A stretch of DNA of 64,000 nucleotides from Sipunculus nudus. Lineage: Eukaryota; Annelida; Sipuncula; Golfingiida; Sipunculidae. The notes beneath the pieces are model-generated. The model was not told where the DNA came from, did not search any database, and worked only from the letters and a program-made list of their open reading frames with translations. The translations under genes and the position numbers were made by a program. How positions within the stretch are numbered: position 1 is the first letter of the stretch; each line of letters opens with the position of its first letter. This document shows, piece after piece, positions 35,108 to 39,200 of the stretch. The stretch is taken from the NCBI GenBank assembly GCA_026874595.1, contig CM049318.1:30846956-30910955 (forward strand). The letters are read 5' to 3'.

Positions 35108-35848
35108 ATTTCTATCAGCACTGGTTGGTTTTAGAGAGAAAGTGAGAGCAAAACAAGAGGGATCGGTATCCAAATGATACATTATTTTTAATACAAATAG
35201 TTATAATTCTTGGAGAAATTAAAGAATTCCATTTGATTGAGTGTGTGTGAGAGAGAGAGAGCAGAAGGGAAGTTTGTAATGTATTGTTTAATGTTTATAC
35301 TGGATTGATCATTATAATAATAATGATTATATGTTTCAAATCAGATTATTTTCGTCGATAGTTAAATATATCCTTAACATTTTGATTTTATCCTATAAGC
35401 AATGACGACAATTGGACTGTTTATAATTGTAACGATCTTTTATCACAAAGAATATTCCTATATTAATGTCTTTTTTCAAATGCCTTTATTATCTTATCAA
35501 TAATAATAATAATATTAATAATAACAATGCTGTTGTTGCTATTTTATAATTATTTTATAATTATTGTTGTAATTAATATTATTATTAGGAGAAGTAGTAG
35601 CAGTAATAGCAGTTGTGGTATTAGTACTGTATTCGTGCAATCAAACACACTCCCTTTACTGGGATTATATTTCTTCTACTGTTATTACTCCTATTGTTAT
35701 TATTATAATTATTATAATTATTACAGTGAACAATTCAAGTCAGAAGTTTAATATTAATGCAAGCGTAGATAAGAAGTAAAAAGAACATACCTTCTCCAAG
35801 AACGCCGGCAAATAAAACGCCACAAATCCATATCCACAGAGTAGACAT
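324..35848 (-). CDS. Receptor-type protein tyrosine phosphatase with FAMeT and EGF-like ectodomain (gene 1, multi-exon, cut by left edge)
   Basis: A single-pass receptor predicted to dephosphorylate phosphotyrosine in the cytoplasm in response to an unknown ligand. Exons were joined by hand from AG/GT borders and compatible phases. The order is signal peptide (35,848-35,791), an undefined link, FAMeT domain 1 (24,261 to 13,604), FAMeT domain 2 (12,289 to 11,232), EGF-like repeats (11,067 to 4,105), transmembrane helix (3,889-3,787), basic stop-transfer (3,427-3,396), juxtamembrane (2,752-2,586) and the PTP domain (2,433 to 324). PTP landmarks are KNRF, YDHSRV split over two exons, YINANF, FIASQG, KCYQYWP, WPDHGVP and VVHC. 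The remainder of the P-loop signature lies beyond the left edge, as would any second PTP domain. Uncertain points are the exon(s) between signal peptide and FAMeT 1, and which EGF exons are used. The domain calls are strong; the exact transcript is inferred. Confidence 0.85.
702..830 (-). CDS. Gene 1: PTP domain (KCYQYWP)
   Basis: Encodes [10 protein letters not shown], then [19 protein letters not shown], ending RQMEIEK. KC.QYWP is a conserved PTP motif. The exon is 43 whole codons in phase 0. Confidence 0.85.
878..920. repeat. TA/TG microsatellite
   Basis: (TA)n followed by (TG)n in a PTP intron of gene 1. Confidence 0.95.
1095..1192 (-). CDS. Gene 1: PTP domain (DFIQMLWEQ)
   Basis: Encodes [18 protein letters not shown], then [15 protein letters not shown], the classical D(F/W)W.M(I/L)WE...IVM.T.L.E.GK block. 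Phase 1 in, phase 0 out. A TA microsatellite abuts the acceptor side. Confidence 0.85.
1199..1236. repeat. TA microsatellite
   Basis: (TA)n immediately upstream of the acceptor of the 1,095-1,192 exon. Confidence 0.95.
1394..1430 (-). CDS. Gene 1: PTP domain micro-exon (FIASQG)
   Basis: A 37-base exon encoding [13 protein letters not shown], equivalent to the GY....YIA(T/S)QGP segment of PTPs. The phases fit both flanking exons. Confidence 0.8.
1728..1797. repeat. ATCT/TA microsatellite
   Basis: (ATCT)n then (TA)n in the intron between the 1,394 and 1,815 exons. Confidence 0.95.
1815..1885 (-). CDS. Gene 1: PTP domain, DHSRV / YINANF
   Basis: Encodes [20 protein letters not shown] followed by FIN, the canonical YDHSRV and YINA(N/S) motifs of classical PTPs. 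Phase 1 in, phase 0 out, donor gtaagt. Confidence 0.85.
2346..2433 (-). CDS. Gene 1: PTP domain, KNRF loop
   Basis: Encodes [13 protein letters not shown], then [12 protein letters not shown], with the final Tyr split over the intron. This is the phosphotyrosine-recognition loop. The usual KNRY is KNRF here. Confidence 0.8.
2586..2752 (-). CDS. Gene 1: juxtamembrane region and start of PTP domain
   Basis: Encodes [16 protein letters not shown], then [17 protein letters not shown], ending NGFQEEYE. The EEF..YV......F..EYE stretch is the usual lead-in helix of receptor PTP domains. It continues as SLP in the next exon. Tyr in VNYENLG sits in a YENL context and could be a phospho-docking site (inference). 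Confidence 0.8.
3396..3427 (-). CDS. Gene 1: basic stop-transfer micro-exon
   Basis: A 32-base exon encoding [10 protein letters not shown]. The run of Lys/Arg directly after the membrane helix sets the cytoplasmic side. The phases (2 in, 1 out) fit both neighbours exactly. Confidence 0.7.
3787..3889 (-). CDS. Gene 1: transmembrane helix
   Basis: Encodes [14 protein letters not shown], then [21 protein letters not shown] Ser/Thr-rich stalk is followed by about 24 hydrophobic residues, then Arg. It separates the cysteine-rich ectodomain from the phosphatase. Phase 1 in, phase 2 out. Confidence 0.85.
4105..4248 (-). CDS. Gene 1: last, membrane-proximal EGF-like repeat
   Basis: Encodes [17 protein letters not shown], then [16 protein letters not shown], ending ACQEL. 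Spacing is looser than in the other repeats. Phase 1 in and out, and it joins the transmembrane exon. Confidence 0.75.
4643..4783 (-). CDS. Gene 1: EGF-like repeat
   Basis: Encodes [11 protein letters not shown], then [16 protein letters not shown], ending DETCSI. Phase 1 in and out, strong gtgagt donor. It is the intact parent type of the pseudo-exon at 5,206-5,340. Confidence 0.8.
5206..5340 (-). pseudogene. Gene 1: EGF exon copy with in-frame stop
   Basis: Encodes [11 protein letters not shown], then [11 protein letters not shown] followed by TAA. It aligns without gaps at its end to the intact exon 4,643-4,783, where the stop codon is GAA and the following cysteine codon TGC has become TAC here. 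Acceptor and donor survive. It is probably a pseudo-exon that is now skipped. Confidence 0.65.
5576..5704 (-). pseudogene. Gene 1: duplicated EGF exon with lost splice donor
   Basis: A full-length 129-base copy of the 6,521-6,649 exon with all cysteines intact. After the shared TGCA, the gta of the donor is ctg here. No in-phase GT donor follows. Read-through would meet a TAA in the adjoining TA repeat after about 13 codons, giving a soluble truncated ectodomain. Skipping the exon keeps the frame because it is symmetric. Confidence 0.6.
6242..6288 (-). pseudogene. Gene 1: relic of an EGF exon with internal deletion
   Basis: The acceptor side (acatctag then TATGCGACCT) matches the pseudo-exon starting at 5,340. 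Most of the exon is then missing and the expected donor reads atgag instead of gtgag. It is the second-unit copy of the 5.2-kb exon, reduced to its edges. Confidence 0.6.
6521..6649 (-). CDS. Gene 1: EGF-like repeat, intact copy of a duplicated exon
   Basis: A 129-base phase-1 exon encoding [19 protein letters not shown], then [14 protein letters not shown], ending at RGVTC. It has an intact gtaaaag donor, unlike its near-identical sister at 5,576-5,704. Confidence 0.8.
6758..6800. repeat. TA microsatellite
   Basis: (TA)n in the intron between two EGF exons of gene 1. Confidence 0.9.
6911..7135 (-). CDS. Gene 1: two EGF-like repeats (MEGF type)
   Basis: A 225-base phase-1 exon encoding [11 protein letters not shown], then [12 protein letters not shown], then WQPPMCENG. 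Cysteine spacing matches the exon at 10,843-11,067. Donor gtgcgt. Confidence 0.85.
7423..7830 (+). repeat. GC-rich dispersed repeat, copy A
   Basis: Starts near attaatagcgtaaggcgatt and includes tttgctcccccg, cctcttttctttgtgtc, acacaatggcca, ttttactccgggggccct and gaccggcccgaaat. The same blocks occur in the same order at 9,241-9,625. It stands out from its AT-rich intron by base composition. The coding frame across it (7,656-8,003) resembles no family and is probably not a gene. Confidence 0.7.
7836..9240. other. Intron with weak inverted GC-rich segments
   Basis: gtgtaaaacccggacccc at 7,886-7,905 and the mirror-like ggggtccaggtttacat near 8,815-8,832 suggest a loose inverted repeat between dispersed-repeat copies A and B. 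No gene seen. Confidence 0.35.
9241..9625 (+). repeat. GC-rich dispersed repeat, copy B
   Basis: The same order of blocks as copy A, with many substitutions and small indels, in direct orientation 1.8 kb away. It shares its lead-in (acaccat..tataatgga) with copy C rather than copy A. The two copies could be flanks of one element or independent insertions. Confidence 0.7.
10340..10455 (+). repeat. GC-rich dispersed repeat, truncated copy C
   Basis: Only the first part of the repeat: tataatggatatatatatta, agcgtaacacgatt, gattttccgtatctcc, then ggattg. It diverges after about 100 bases. Confidence 0.55.
10843..11067 (-). CDS. Gene 1: two EGF-like repeats (MEGF type)
   Basis: A 225-base symmetric phase-1 exon starting [11 protein letters not shown] and ending YQPPICESG. 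Sixteen cysteines follow the C..G.WG..C...C...C....G.C.C..G pattern of MEGF10/Draper and scavenger-receptor EGF repeats. It has the same length and layout as the exon at 6,911-7,135, so the two are duplicates. Confidence 0.85.
11232..11342 (-). CDS. Gene 1: end of FAMeT domain 2
   Basis: Encodes [20 protein letters not shown], then [13 protein letters not shown]. This matches the closing strands of the FAMeT fold seen in the exon at 13,604. Phase 1 in, phase 1 out. Confidence 0.75.
11960..12289 (-). CDS. Gene 1: FAMeT domain 2, main exon
   Basis: One 330-base exon covers what domain 1 spreads over two exons. [16 protein letters not shown] and [16 protein letters not shown] are followed by [15 protein letters not shown] and [18 protein letters not shown]. 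The start at 12,289 was chosen because its acceptor (gatatttag) has a pyrimidine-rich stretch and gives phase 1, matching the donor at 13,604. A closer AG at 12,252 lies after an A-run and breaks the frame. Ends in phase 1 at gtatgt. Confidence 0.85.
12290..13603. other. Gene 1 intron, no feature recognised
   Basis: The intron between FAMeT domains 1 and 2. Short open frames here have no family resemblance or splice support. Confidence 0.6.
13604..13704 (-). CDS. Gene 1: end of FAMeT domain 1
   Basis: Encodes [17 protein letters not shown], then [12 protein letters not shown]. The LSW.D..P.PI...AI..G.GS.G.W pattern closes the FAMeT fold. Phase 2 in, phase 1 out, matching both neighbours. Confidence 0.8.
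13705..15119. other. Gene 1 intron, no feature recognised
   Basis: AT-rich, with an A-run at about 14,041-14,058. Nothing else seen. Confidence 0.6.
15120..15298 (-). CDS. Gene 1: core of FAMeT domain 1
   Basis: Encodes [15 protein letters not shown], then [18 protein letters not shown], ending in [14 protein letters not shown] followed by a FW..W....I.LG block is the hallmark of the Methyltransf_FA family. Phase 0 in, phase 2 out, with a gtagcg donor. Confidence 0.85.
16104..17144 (-). other. Coding-like but broken segments of unknown origin
   Basis: Three open stretches lie on the minus strand at 17,144-16,905, 16,708-16,466 and 16,389-16,104 (overlapping frames in the last). They have a less AT-biased, protein-like composition, for example [19 protein letters not shown] and [20 protein letters not shown]. 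Stops and frame changes separate them, and no splice sites link them well. This may be a decayed transposon or processed pseudogene. I do not recognise the family. Confidence 0.3.
18071..18132 (+). repeat. Left terminal repeat of the DIRS-like element
   Basis: A 62-base block containing ctcatttgcatatgagatca. Its first half is inverted at 22,714-22,748 and its second half at 22,977-23,007. Confidence 0.75.
18350..19805 (+). pseudogene. DIRS-like element: gag-like region, broken
   Basis: Overlapping frames in different phases (18,350-18,757; 18,625-19,143; 19,292-19,570; 19,557-19,805) encode hydrophilic, Ser/Glu/Lys-rich protein. The last frame has a basic, Asn-rich tail ([20 protein letters not shown]) that is nucleic-acid-binding-like. 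No zinc knuckle is seen. It is assigned by position upstream of the RT. Confidence 0.5.
19933..20786 (+). pseudogene. DIRS-like element: reverse transcriptase, frameshifted
   Basis: The palm motifs are [15 protein letters not shown] (first catalytic Asp), [18 protein letters not shown] and the GYLDD box (second and third Asp). They are followed by [14 protein letters not shown] and [12 protein letters not shown] break near 20,200 separates this from the upstream part ([20 protein letters not shown]). YLDD with the FGLSSAP-like motif fits DIRS/Ty3-type RTs. Confidence 0.8.
20930..21540 (+). pseudogene. DIRS-like element: RNase H-like region
   Basis: Fragments such as TDASLEG near 21,010 and [18 protein letters not shown] at 21,301 are followed by [12 protein letters not shown] and [20 protein letters not shown]. 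The last block is characteristic of the RNase H to recombinase linker in DIRS elements. Several frame breaks. Confidence 0.7.
21552..22607 (+). pseudogene. DIRS-like element: tyrosine recombinase, broken
   Basis: [19 protein letters not shown], then [17 protein letters not shown], form the core-binding domain. In another frame follow [20 protein letters not shown] and [20 protein letters not shown]. The conserved catalytic Arg region near 22,255 is disrupted by a stop (reads I-stop-HR). It is assigned by family pattern and order. Confidence 0.65.
22714..23090 (+). repeat. Right terminal region of the DIRS-like element, with nested inverted repeat
   Basis: Carries the two inverted matches to the left end. 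It is also a hairpin in its own right: 22,747-22,775 (ttataaattaaacgagactt and on) is inverted at 23,059-23,089, and tagagataacgtg near 22,787 pairs with cacgttatctcta at 23,003. A TA/TATG microsatellite (22,868-22,940) forms the loop. Confidence 0.65.
23597..23638. repeat. GGT/GT/G compound microsatellite
   Basis: (GGT)n, then (GT)n, then a G-run, between the DIRS-like element and the FAMeT exon of gene 1. Confidence 0.95.
23919..24073 (-). CDS. Gene 1: N-terminal half of FAMeT domain 1
   Basis: Encodes [10 protein letters not shown], then [16 protein letters not shown], ending at AYE with a gtacgt donor in phase 0. The F-V-A-K-D-A-L-AL pattern is the first strand pair of the Methyltransf_FA (PF12248) fold. 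It continues directly into the GGWGNTRS motif of the exon at 15,298. The 8.6-kb intron between the two halves contains the DIRS-like element. Confidence 0.8.
24236..24261 (-). CDS. Gene 1 small exon (ACGVSQP)
   Basis: A 26-base exon between an atatag acceptor and a gtaagt donor. It encodes ACGVSQP in the frame that continues into [10 protein letters not shown] of the next exon. It needs two bases from the preceding exon, which exon 1 alone (ending in phase 1) cannot supply, so at least one intervening exon is missing from the model. Confidence 0.55.
24898..24942. repeat. GA microsatellite
   Basis: Uninterrupted (GA)n of about 22 units in a gene 1 intron. Confidence 0.95.
25213..25617. repeat. 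27-bp minisatellite, 15 units
   Basis: Fifteen head-to-tail units of exactly 27 bases, core atgatattccaact followed by ttatgatccctac. Point variants occur but no length variants. Since the unit is nine codons, long reading frames appear on both strands. These are repeat artefacts with no start context or splice signals. Confidence 0.95.
25870..26151. repeat. Three TA arrays with a short repeated spacer
   Basis: (TA)n at about 25,870-25,915, 25,986-26,057 and 26,112-26,151. The two spacers share gacgcctttta(g/a)atagact. The last array abuts the outer end of the Penelope-like palindrome. Confidence 0.9.
26181..26960 (-). CDS. Penelope-like element left copy: GIY-YIG endonuclease region
   Basis: A 259-residue frame beginning [39 protein letters not shown] is a Cys-rich linker, and VIYKATV, then [18 protein letters not shown], form the GIY-YIG-like core seen in Penelope endonucleases. 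The frame is offset by -1 from the RT frame upstream. Confidence 0.8.
   Translation of the reverse strand: MALKTNIGKNFLKLIDKHFPKNHILNPIINRKTVKISYSCCPNIDSIISSHNRKVLNDQTTPQDQTDKCNCKDKTNRPIPGKCCTEGVIYKATVENTQINYVGMTQGKFKTRFTQHTHSFRTQSKKNATTLSQYVWDKKMNPNEIKWQIIKQCKTYQPGDKCCDSCLSEKLEILKNSTSPNNINKRNDIGAKCLHRKNFMLNRITLEKHAELCGGARHTSLCTSLDDPDTSCLTAHLKNHNRCTYYTSVCDQLETVKQL
26984..27691 (-). pseudogene. Penelope-like element left copy: RT, C-terminal part
   Basis: [18 protein letters not shown] holds the first catalytic Asp. [17 protein letters not shown] and [14 protein letters not shown] follow, the latter with the YRDD catalytic pair, then [20 protein letters not shown]. It is cut from its N-terminal part by a nonsense codon and a frameshift at 27.75-27.89 kb. 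Confidence 0.8.
27989..28474 (-). pseudogene. Penelope-like element left copy: N-terminal region
   Basis: 161 residues including [20 protein letters not shown], the segment that precedes the RT fingers in Penelope elements. The first half has no partner in the right copy. Confidence 0.65.
28483..29673 (+). CDS. Penelope-like element right copy: reverse transcriptase
   Basis: An intact 396-residue frame. The first dozen or so residues come from flanking sequence, and element homology starts at YISKIKK. RT motifs are [32 protein letters not shown] (Asp), [18 protein letters not shown] (Asp pair) and FLDISMNL. It ends at a TAA 24 bases before the next frame's ATG. The full RT core is present, but the N-terminal region is missing, so activity is doubtful. 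Confidence 0.85.
   Translation: MRELDTVDVEYISKIKKSPNVIIKADKTHNIYEMDKDTYKLLMSNNVTAIYKKDTNETIKNINLEASSITDSLELSDRVEEMALKNAYITVKDHKPQFPNEIKCRLINPTKSNIGSISKQKLNKIIDKIKNKLHLRLLKNTGETIEWFNSIPNKTRKSFIQLDIVDYYPSISQKLFEEVIEFASKFTSINVLDKKILQNAIKSILYHNKEIWSKNTGLFDITMGAFDGAQITDLVGLYILHKLREKAPQIDFGLYRDDGLGVHKRIPPSEMERTKKRLHKLFSDMGLKITLDTNLAAVDFLDISMNLHESNYQPYRKPNDTPLYVHKLSNHPPNVIKNLPKAINKRLSEISSDETLFDQNKHEYEQALKKVDIAANLNFNQTLKALLGEKRIEVET
28512..30512 (+). mobile_element. Penelope-like retroelement, right copy of a palindrome
   Basis: Mirror image of 26,150-28,144 and almost identical by eye over about 2.0 kb. It lacks the element's 5' part, and homology begins at about 28,512. The spacer between the arms is about 370 bases and consists of the unmatched 5' part of the left copy. 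Confidence 0.85.
29697..30317 (+). CDS. Penelope-like element right copy: GIY-YIG endonuclease region
   Basis: 206 residues starting [20 protein letters not shown] with the same Cys-rich linker and VIYKATV..INYVGMT core as the left copy. A stop in LNRIT* shortens it compared with the left copy's 259 residues. Upstream, the -1 frame reads [11 protein letters not shown] directly into this frame, as expected if RT and endonuclease were one protein. Confidence 0.8.
   Translation: MALKTNIGKNFLKLIDKHFPKNHILNPIINRKTVKISYSCCPNIDSIISSHNRKVLNDQTTPQDQTDKCNCKDKTNRPIPGKCCTEGVIYKATVENTQINYVGMTQGKFKTRFTQHTHSFRTQSKKNATTLSQYVWDKKMNPKPKIKWQIIKQCKTYQPGDKCCDLCLSEKLEILKNSTSPNNINKRNDIGAKCLHRKNFMLNRIT
30568..30640. 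repeat. TA microsatellite
   Basis: (TA)n about 55 bases beyond the right end of the Penelope-like palindrome. Confidence 0.95.
30810..31600 (+). repeat. Intron duplication, left copy
   Basis: Shares cagatcgtattatcg, aaattagataacatcaataa, cattgtcacatcctgttgca and a following GA-run plus aatgtatcgtttaatta with 34,720-35,480. The neighbouring stretch 31,640-31,860 resembles 37,050-37,270 instead (acaaggcctt..gc then aaaataa). Confidence 0.7.
31237..31362. repeat. TA then GA microsatellites
   Basis: (TA)n at 31,237-31,283 and (GA)n at 31,310-31,360. The GA part has a counterpart in the duplicated block near 35,250. Confidence 0.95.
31998..32064. repeat. TA microsatellite
   Basis: About 33 TA units in intron 1 of gene 1. 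Confidence 0.95.
32279..32625 (-). CDS. Candidate second exon of gene 1, cysteine-containing (uncertain)
   Basis: A pyrimidine-rich acceptor (ttcctttag) precedes a reading frame beginning [10 protein letters not shown] when joined in phase 1 to exon 1. The frame stays open to a stop at 32,279 and holds a CxxC-like pair of motifs (KCGEC and LVCSKC). The segment with [18 protein letters not shown] loosely recalls the start of PAN/Apple domains, but the rest does not fit that family. I could not fix a donor with the phase needed by the next certain exon at 24,261. It could be a real exon ending early, or chance. Confidence 0.3.
34241..34500. repeat. CT then TA microsatellites
   Basis: An interrupted (CT)n at 34,241-34,290 is followed by TA arrays at 34,291-34,321 and 34,421-34,500. 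Confidence 0.9.
34720..35480 (+). repeat. Intron duplication, right copy
   Basis: Same orientation as 30,810-31,600 and 3.9 kb away. It ends just 5' to the region that holds exon 1 and the promoter of gene 1 (35.79-36.15 kb), which the left copy lacks. Confidence 0.7.
35056..35101. repeat. CT microsatellite
   Basis: (CT)n of about 22 units inside the right copy of the intron duplication. Confidence 0.95.
35791..35848 (-). CDS. Gene 1 exon 1: start codon and signal peptide
   Basis: Reads [19 protein letters not shown] and ends one base into the next codon (phase 1) at a gtatgt donor. A short polar start, a hydrophobic core and small residues near the end fit a secretory signal peptide. A TATA box 84 bases upstream supports this ATG as the true start. 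Confidence 0.75.
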
Positions 35849-35931
35849 CGCTGATACCGAGGGGATTGTACTGAAGCCTGGGCACCCTCGGCGATTTGCT
35901 GATCAGATTACGTTCTTCGCTGAAGGGGATC

Positions 35932-35938
35932 CTTTATA
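35932..35938 (-). promoter_or_regulatory. TATA box of gene 1
   Basis: The minus strand reads TATAAAG in a GC-flanked context, 84 bases upstream of the exon 1 ATG. A start site about 30 bases downstream would give a 5' leader of roughly 50-60 bases. This spacing is typical of a focused TATA promoter. The transcription start itself is inferred. Confidence 0.5.
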
Positions 35939-36118
35939 CCATGTCACTCCGATCAGCGTATGTGTAAGTAAGTGATCCCTCGGTCGAGGTTATGTCCTGG
36001 TTATGCGGAATATGTGTACGAGTGTCAGCTTCCTGGTTCTGTGTGGGTTCGCTTCATTGCACAAGGCAGTCACGATCCCCTCGAGTCCAGGACTGTACAC
36101 ATGGGCCAGATTTGGTGA

Positions 36119-36150
36119 GGGGGGGGGGGGGGAGGCTATGCCCCCCCCCC
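36119..36150. repeat. G14 / C10 hairpin upstream of the gene 1 promoter
   Basis: Fourteen G, an 8-base loop (aggctatg), then ten C. It can fold as a perfect 10-bp hairpin, or the G-run could form a quadruplex. It lies about 180 bases upstream of the TATA box of gene 1. Confidence 0.8.
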
Positions 36151-36239
36151 AACCTTTTCAACCTGGATGGAGGCTTTACATGTTTTACCACCCGTACCCC
36201 GTCACACACACACATTTTTTTTTCTGTTAATAAAATGAA

Positions 36240-39200
36240 CGGCATTTAATCATTTAAAGATGCCTATTGATCTTGAAAGAGAATGCATGTGATTTCTGGC
36301 TTCCTCTGTGTAAATATTATTGATCTAAAATTAAATTTGGTAAACAAAATTTCTTATAAGAATTCTGTGAGGGATGTATGAACTTGTTTTTCAACAACAT
36401 TTTGTAAATACAGCAATGATGACTACTACGATGGTAGGTTACATATATGCAGTGGTAGAAAGGTCATTTGTTGTAAAACGCCATTTTCAAAGCTCTGGCT
36501 TATCTGACTTGCCGACAGATGCCCTTGTTGAGTTTTTTTTTTTTTATTATTTTGGCGGCCCCCACATATTATAAACACGTTTATATATACAAAACAAGCA
36601 ACCTGTGTGCGGTGATATCCATGTTTTGTGGCCTATTTCTATAAAGGCTCCAAGGGGTTACCTTTTGTTTATAAAGGTCAGAGAGGTGATTGGCCTTTAA
36701 TATAGACTCTGCAATAAACACGATACACATTTGAAGGTCGTTATGGGTTATGGGTTATGGGCTACCACTGACAAAATTATTTTTACATTATATTTACAAA
36801 AAATGAGAGCGGGTTATAAAAAGCCCCCCCCCCCCCCAACACACACACATATCAAATACACACACGGAAGGAAAGCCCCCGCAAGTGTCCAATGTTATAC
36901 TAGATGACTGAACATGTCTTAACAAGTGTATGATGTCAGAAGATAGGTTTCCGTAAATAAAGAGGTGCTCATTTGCACCAATTCATACGACCACACGCAA
37001 ATTCACAGCATCGTGACTTAGAACACAAACACCTGCCGGTATTAATTAACTTCCTTGAATCTTCATTGAATACTATAGATGTATATACCGTGGTATGTCG
37101 CTCTAGTGTAAAAGTTGTCCTCAACACCTCAACATACACAAGGCCTTCAGCAGGTCGCGTCTGACAAAATAAAGAAAAAAAAGCTTTTGCTTATGTTCTT
37201 TGTAACACATACGATATTCATCTATAAATAATCTTTTTATTTATATTTTATACATTTTTGGTTCTAACTTTCGGGATCTGGTTTATTTACGATGGGTAGC
37301 TCTGAGATTATAATCCATGGCTAATCATAATATTATTAATGATCCTAAAGTTTGATGTCAAATTACCTTTTCGTGTCTTTAGTCAGGAAGTCCCTGACTG
37401 ACCTGGCCCTAAAATGTAGTACAGGTTCCTGCTGGCTTAAACATAGCATTTCGCGGTTACTCGGGTCTGGGACCCGATGCATGGGCCACCCGGGTCATTT
37501 CAACTGAGGCTCCTGGATATTTCGTGTAAATATGTTGTGTCAGGTTCTACAATGAATTTTCAGTCATATGCCTTTTAGGACTTTAGAGTGCAGTGGCAAG
37601 TTTGGCAGTGATATGAATTTGAAACAATATGCAGGTCACGAAAATGAAACGTCAGCTTTTTCAGCTTAACTTTAAAAACTCAAGAAAGAAACGAACATAT
37701 TTTATTTGTATTGCCAAACTTAAGTTATTAAAAAATGTGATGTAATGGATAAAAGATCAGAGGGAGAATCGGGGGTAGGGCTGTGGGGGGAGGTGGTTTG
37801 GAGGAAAGGCGTCGTATACGACAGATACAAGAACTCTTGTTTTTATTGTAGTCAGCCGTGAGATCATGCTCTCAATCTAACAAATTGTGGCAAAATGTTA
37901 GGTCTGGCAGTCCTTCGAACTAACTGTAGCTTGATGTGAAACCCAGATATCCCATAAACTTAAGATTCATGACAATTGAATCGTCACTGGGTATATTTTT
38001 CATTCATAAACGTTCAAAACGTGTTCAAATGGTGGTGCTTAAATGTGGAAAAAAATCAACTTTACTCAAATAGTTTTATTCTTTAGTTATCCACATTTCA
38101 CTTGGCACTCAATTCAGGTTATCCTTATGAAAATTTTCGGAGTATATGCGCGATATGTTCAGAAAAAAAAATCTCTGCTGATACCTCTGATTTGGACCTA
38201 TATATCTACGATCAACATCTATTGCCGGGATTATGTGATCACATTCGCAGGCAGTTCAGTGAATGATCAGATATTTAGGACTTAGCTAATTATACATTTC
38301 TGATGCAATAATAATAATAATAATAGTTATTATGGTATTAAATGTACAGAAAGTAACTTACATAATAAACGATAAGTTTTATTGTAATCATATGGTACCA
38401 CAATGATACCATTCATAAATCTTTATACATCTCTATATCTTAATATATGATATATATTTTACAGTCAATGTGAAAAATCAGTCAATTTTTAAATTGCCTG
38501 AACATTCAAGTAAATTTACAAATTGCCTGATTCACTGAAATTCTTTATAAAATGACTAAACTTTTCAGGCATTTCCAAATTCACTTAAAAATCAGTCTGT
38601 TTATTTGACACATTGTCTGATATGTAAAGAGGATGAAATATTATTGTTTTAAAGTTACAAAGATTAAAATGACATTCATTTCATATACCTTACTCTGACA
38701 AAATATAATGCCTTTTACATCATATCATTAAACATCTTTTAATTTTTTTTCTGAGCAGAAGCGTCCACCTGGCTATATTCTAGTTCTTGTAGAAATAATT
38801 TGATAATCATATGAGATGTAAATATTACATTATCTTAGGGGCACAACTTCCTTTTGCACTTTTGGGAGCAGTATAGGCGTGATGACCCCTTCTCACAATG
38901 CTTGAAAATTGTTGCAAATTTTTGTCAAAATTTCAGCTATTTTGAAGCTTATTTTGCATATAATAACTCGGGATAATCACGCTTCATAACCCAACAACAT
39001 ATTAAATTGTTTGACCAAAAATACTATGGGCAGCAAAAATTCCATATGAGCCCCCCCACACACACACACCTCTTGGTTTCACCGTTGGTTATTTCACAAT
39101 TAAACTTCGAAAGCTGCATTGATCATTTAATTTGTTCTTTAATGATTGAGCCCCATGCACTATGTCACGGGAAAGAGTGAATTATGCTATATTATCAGTC

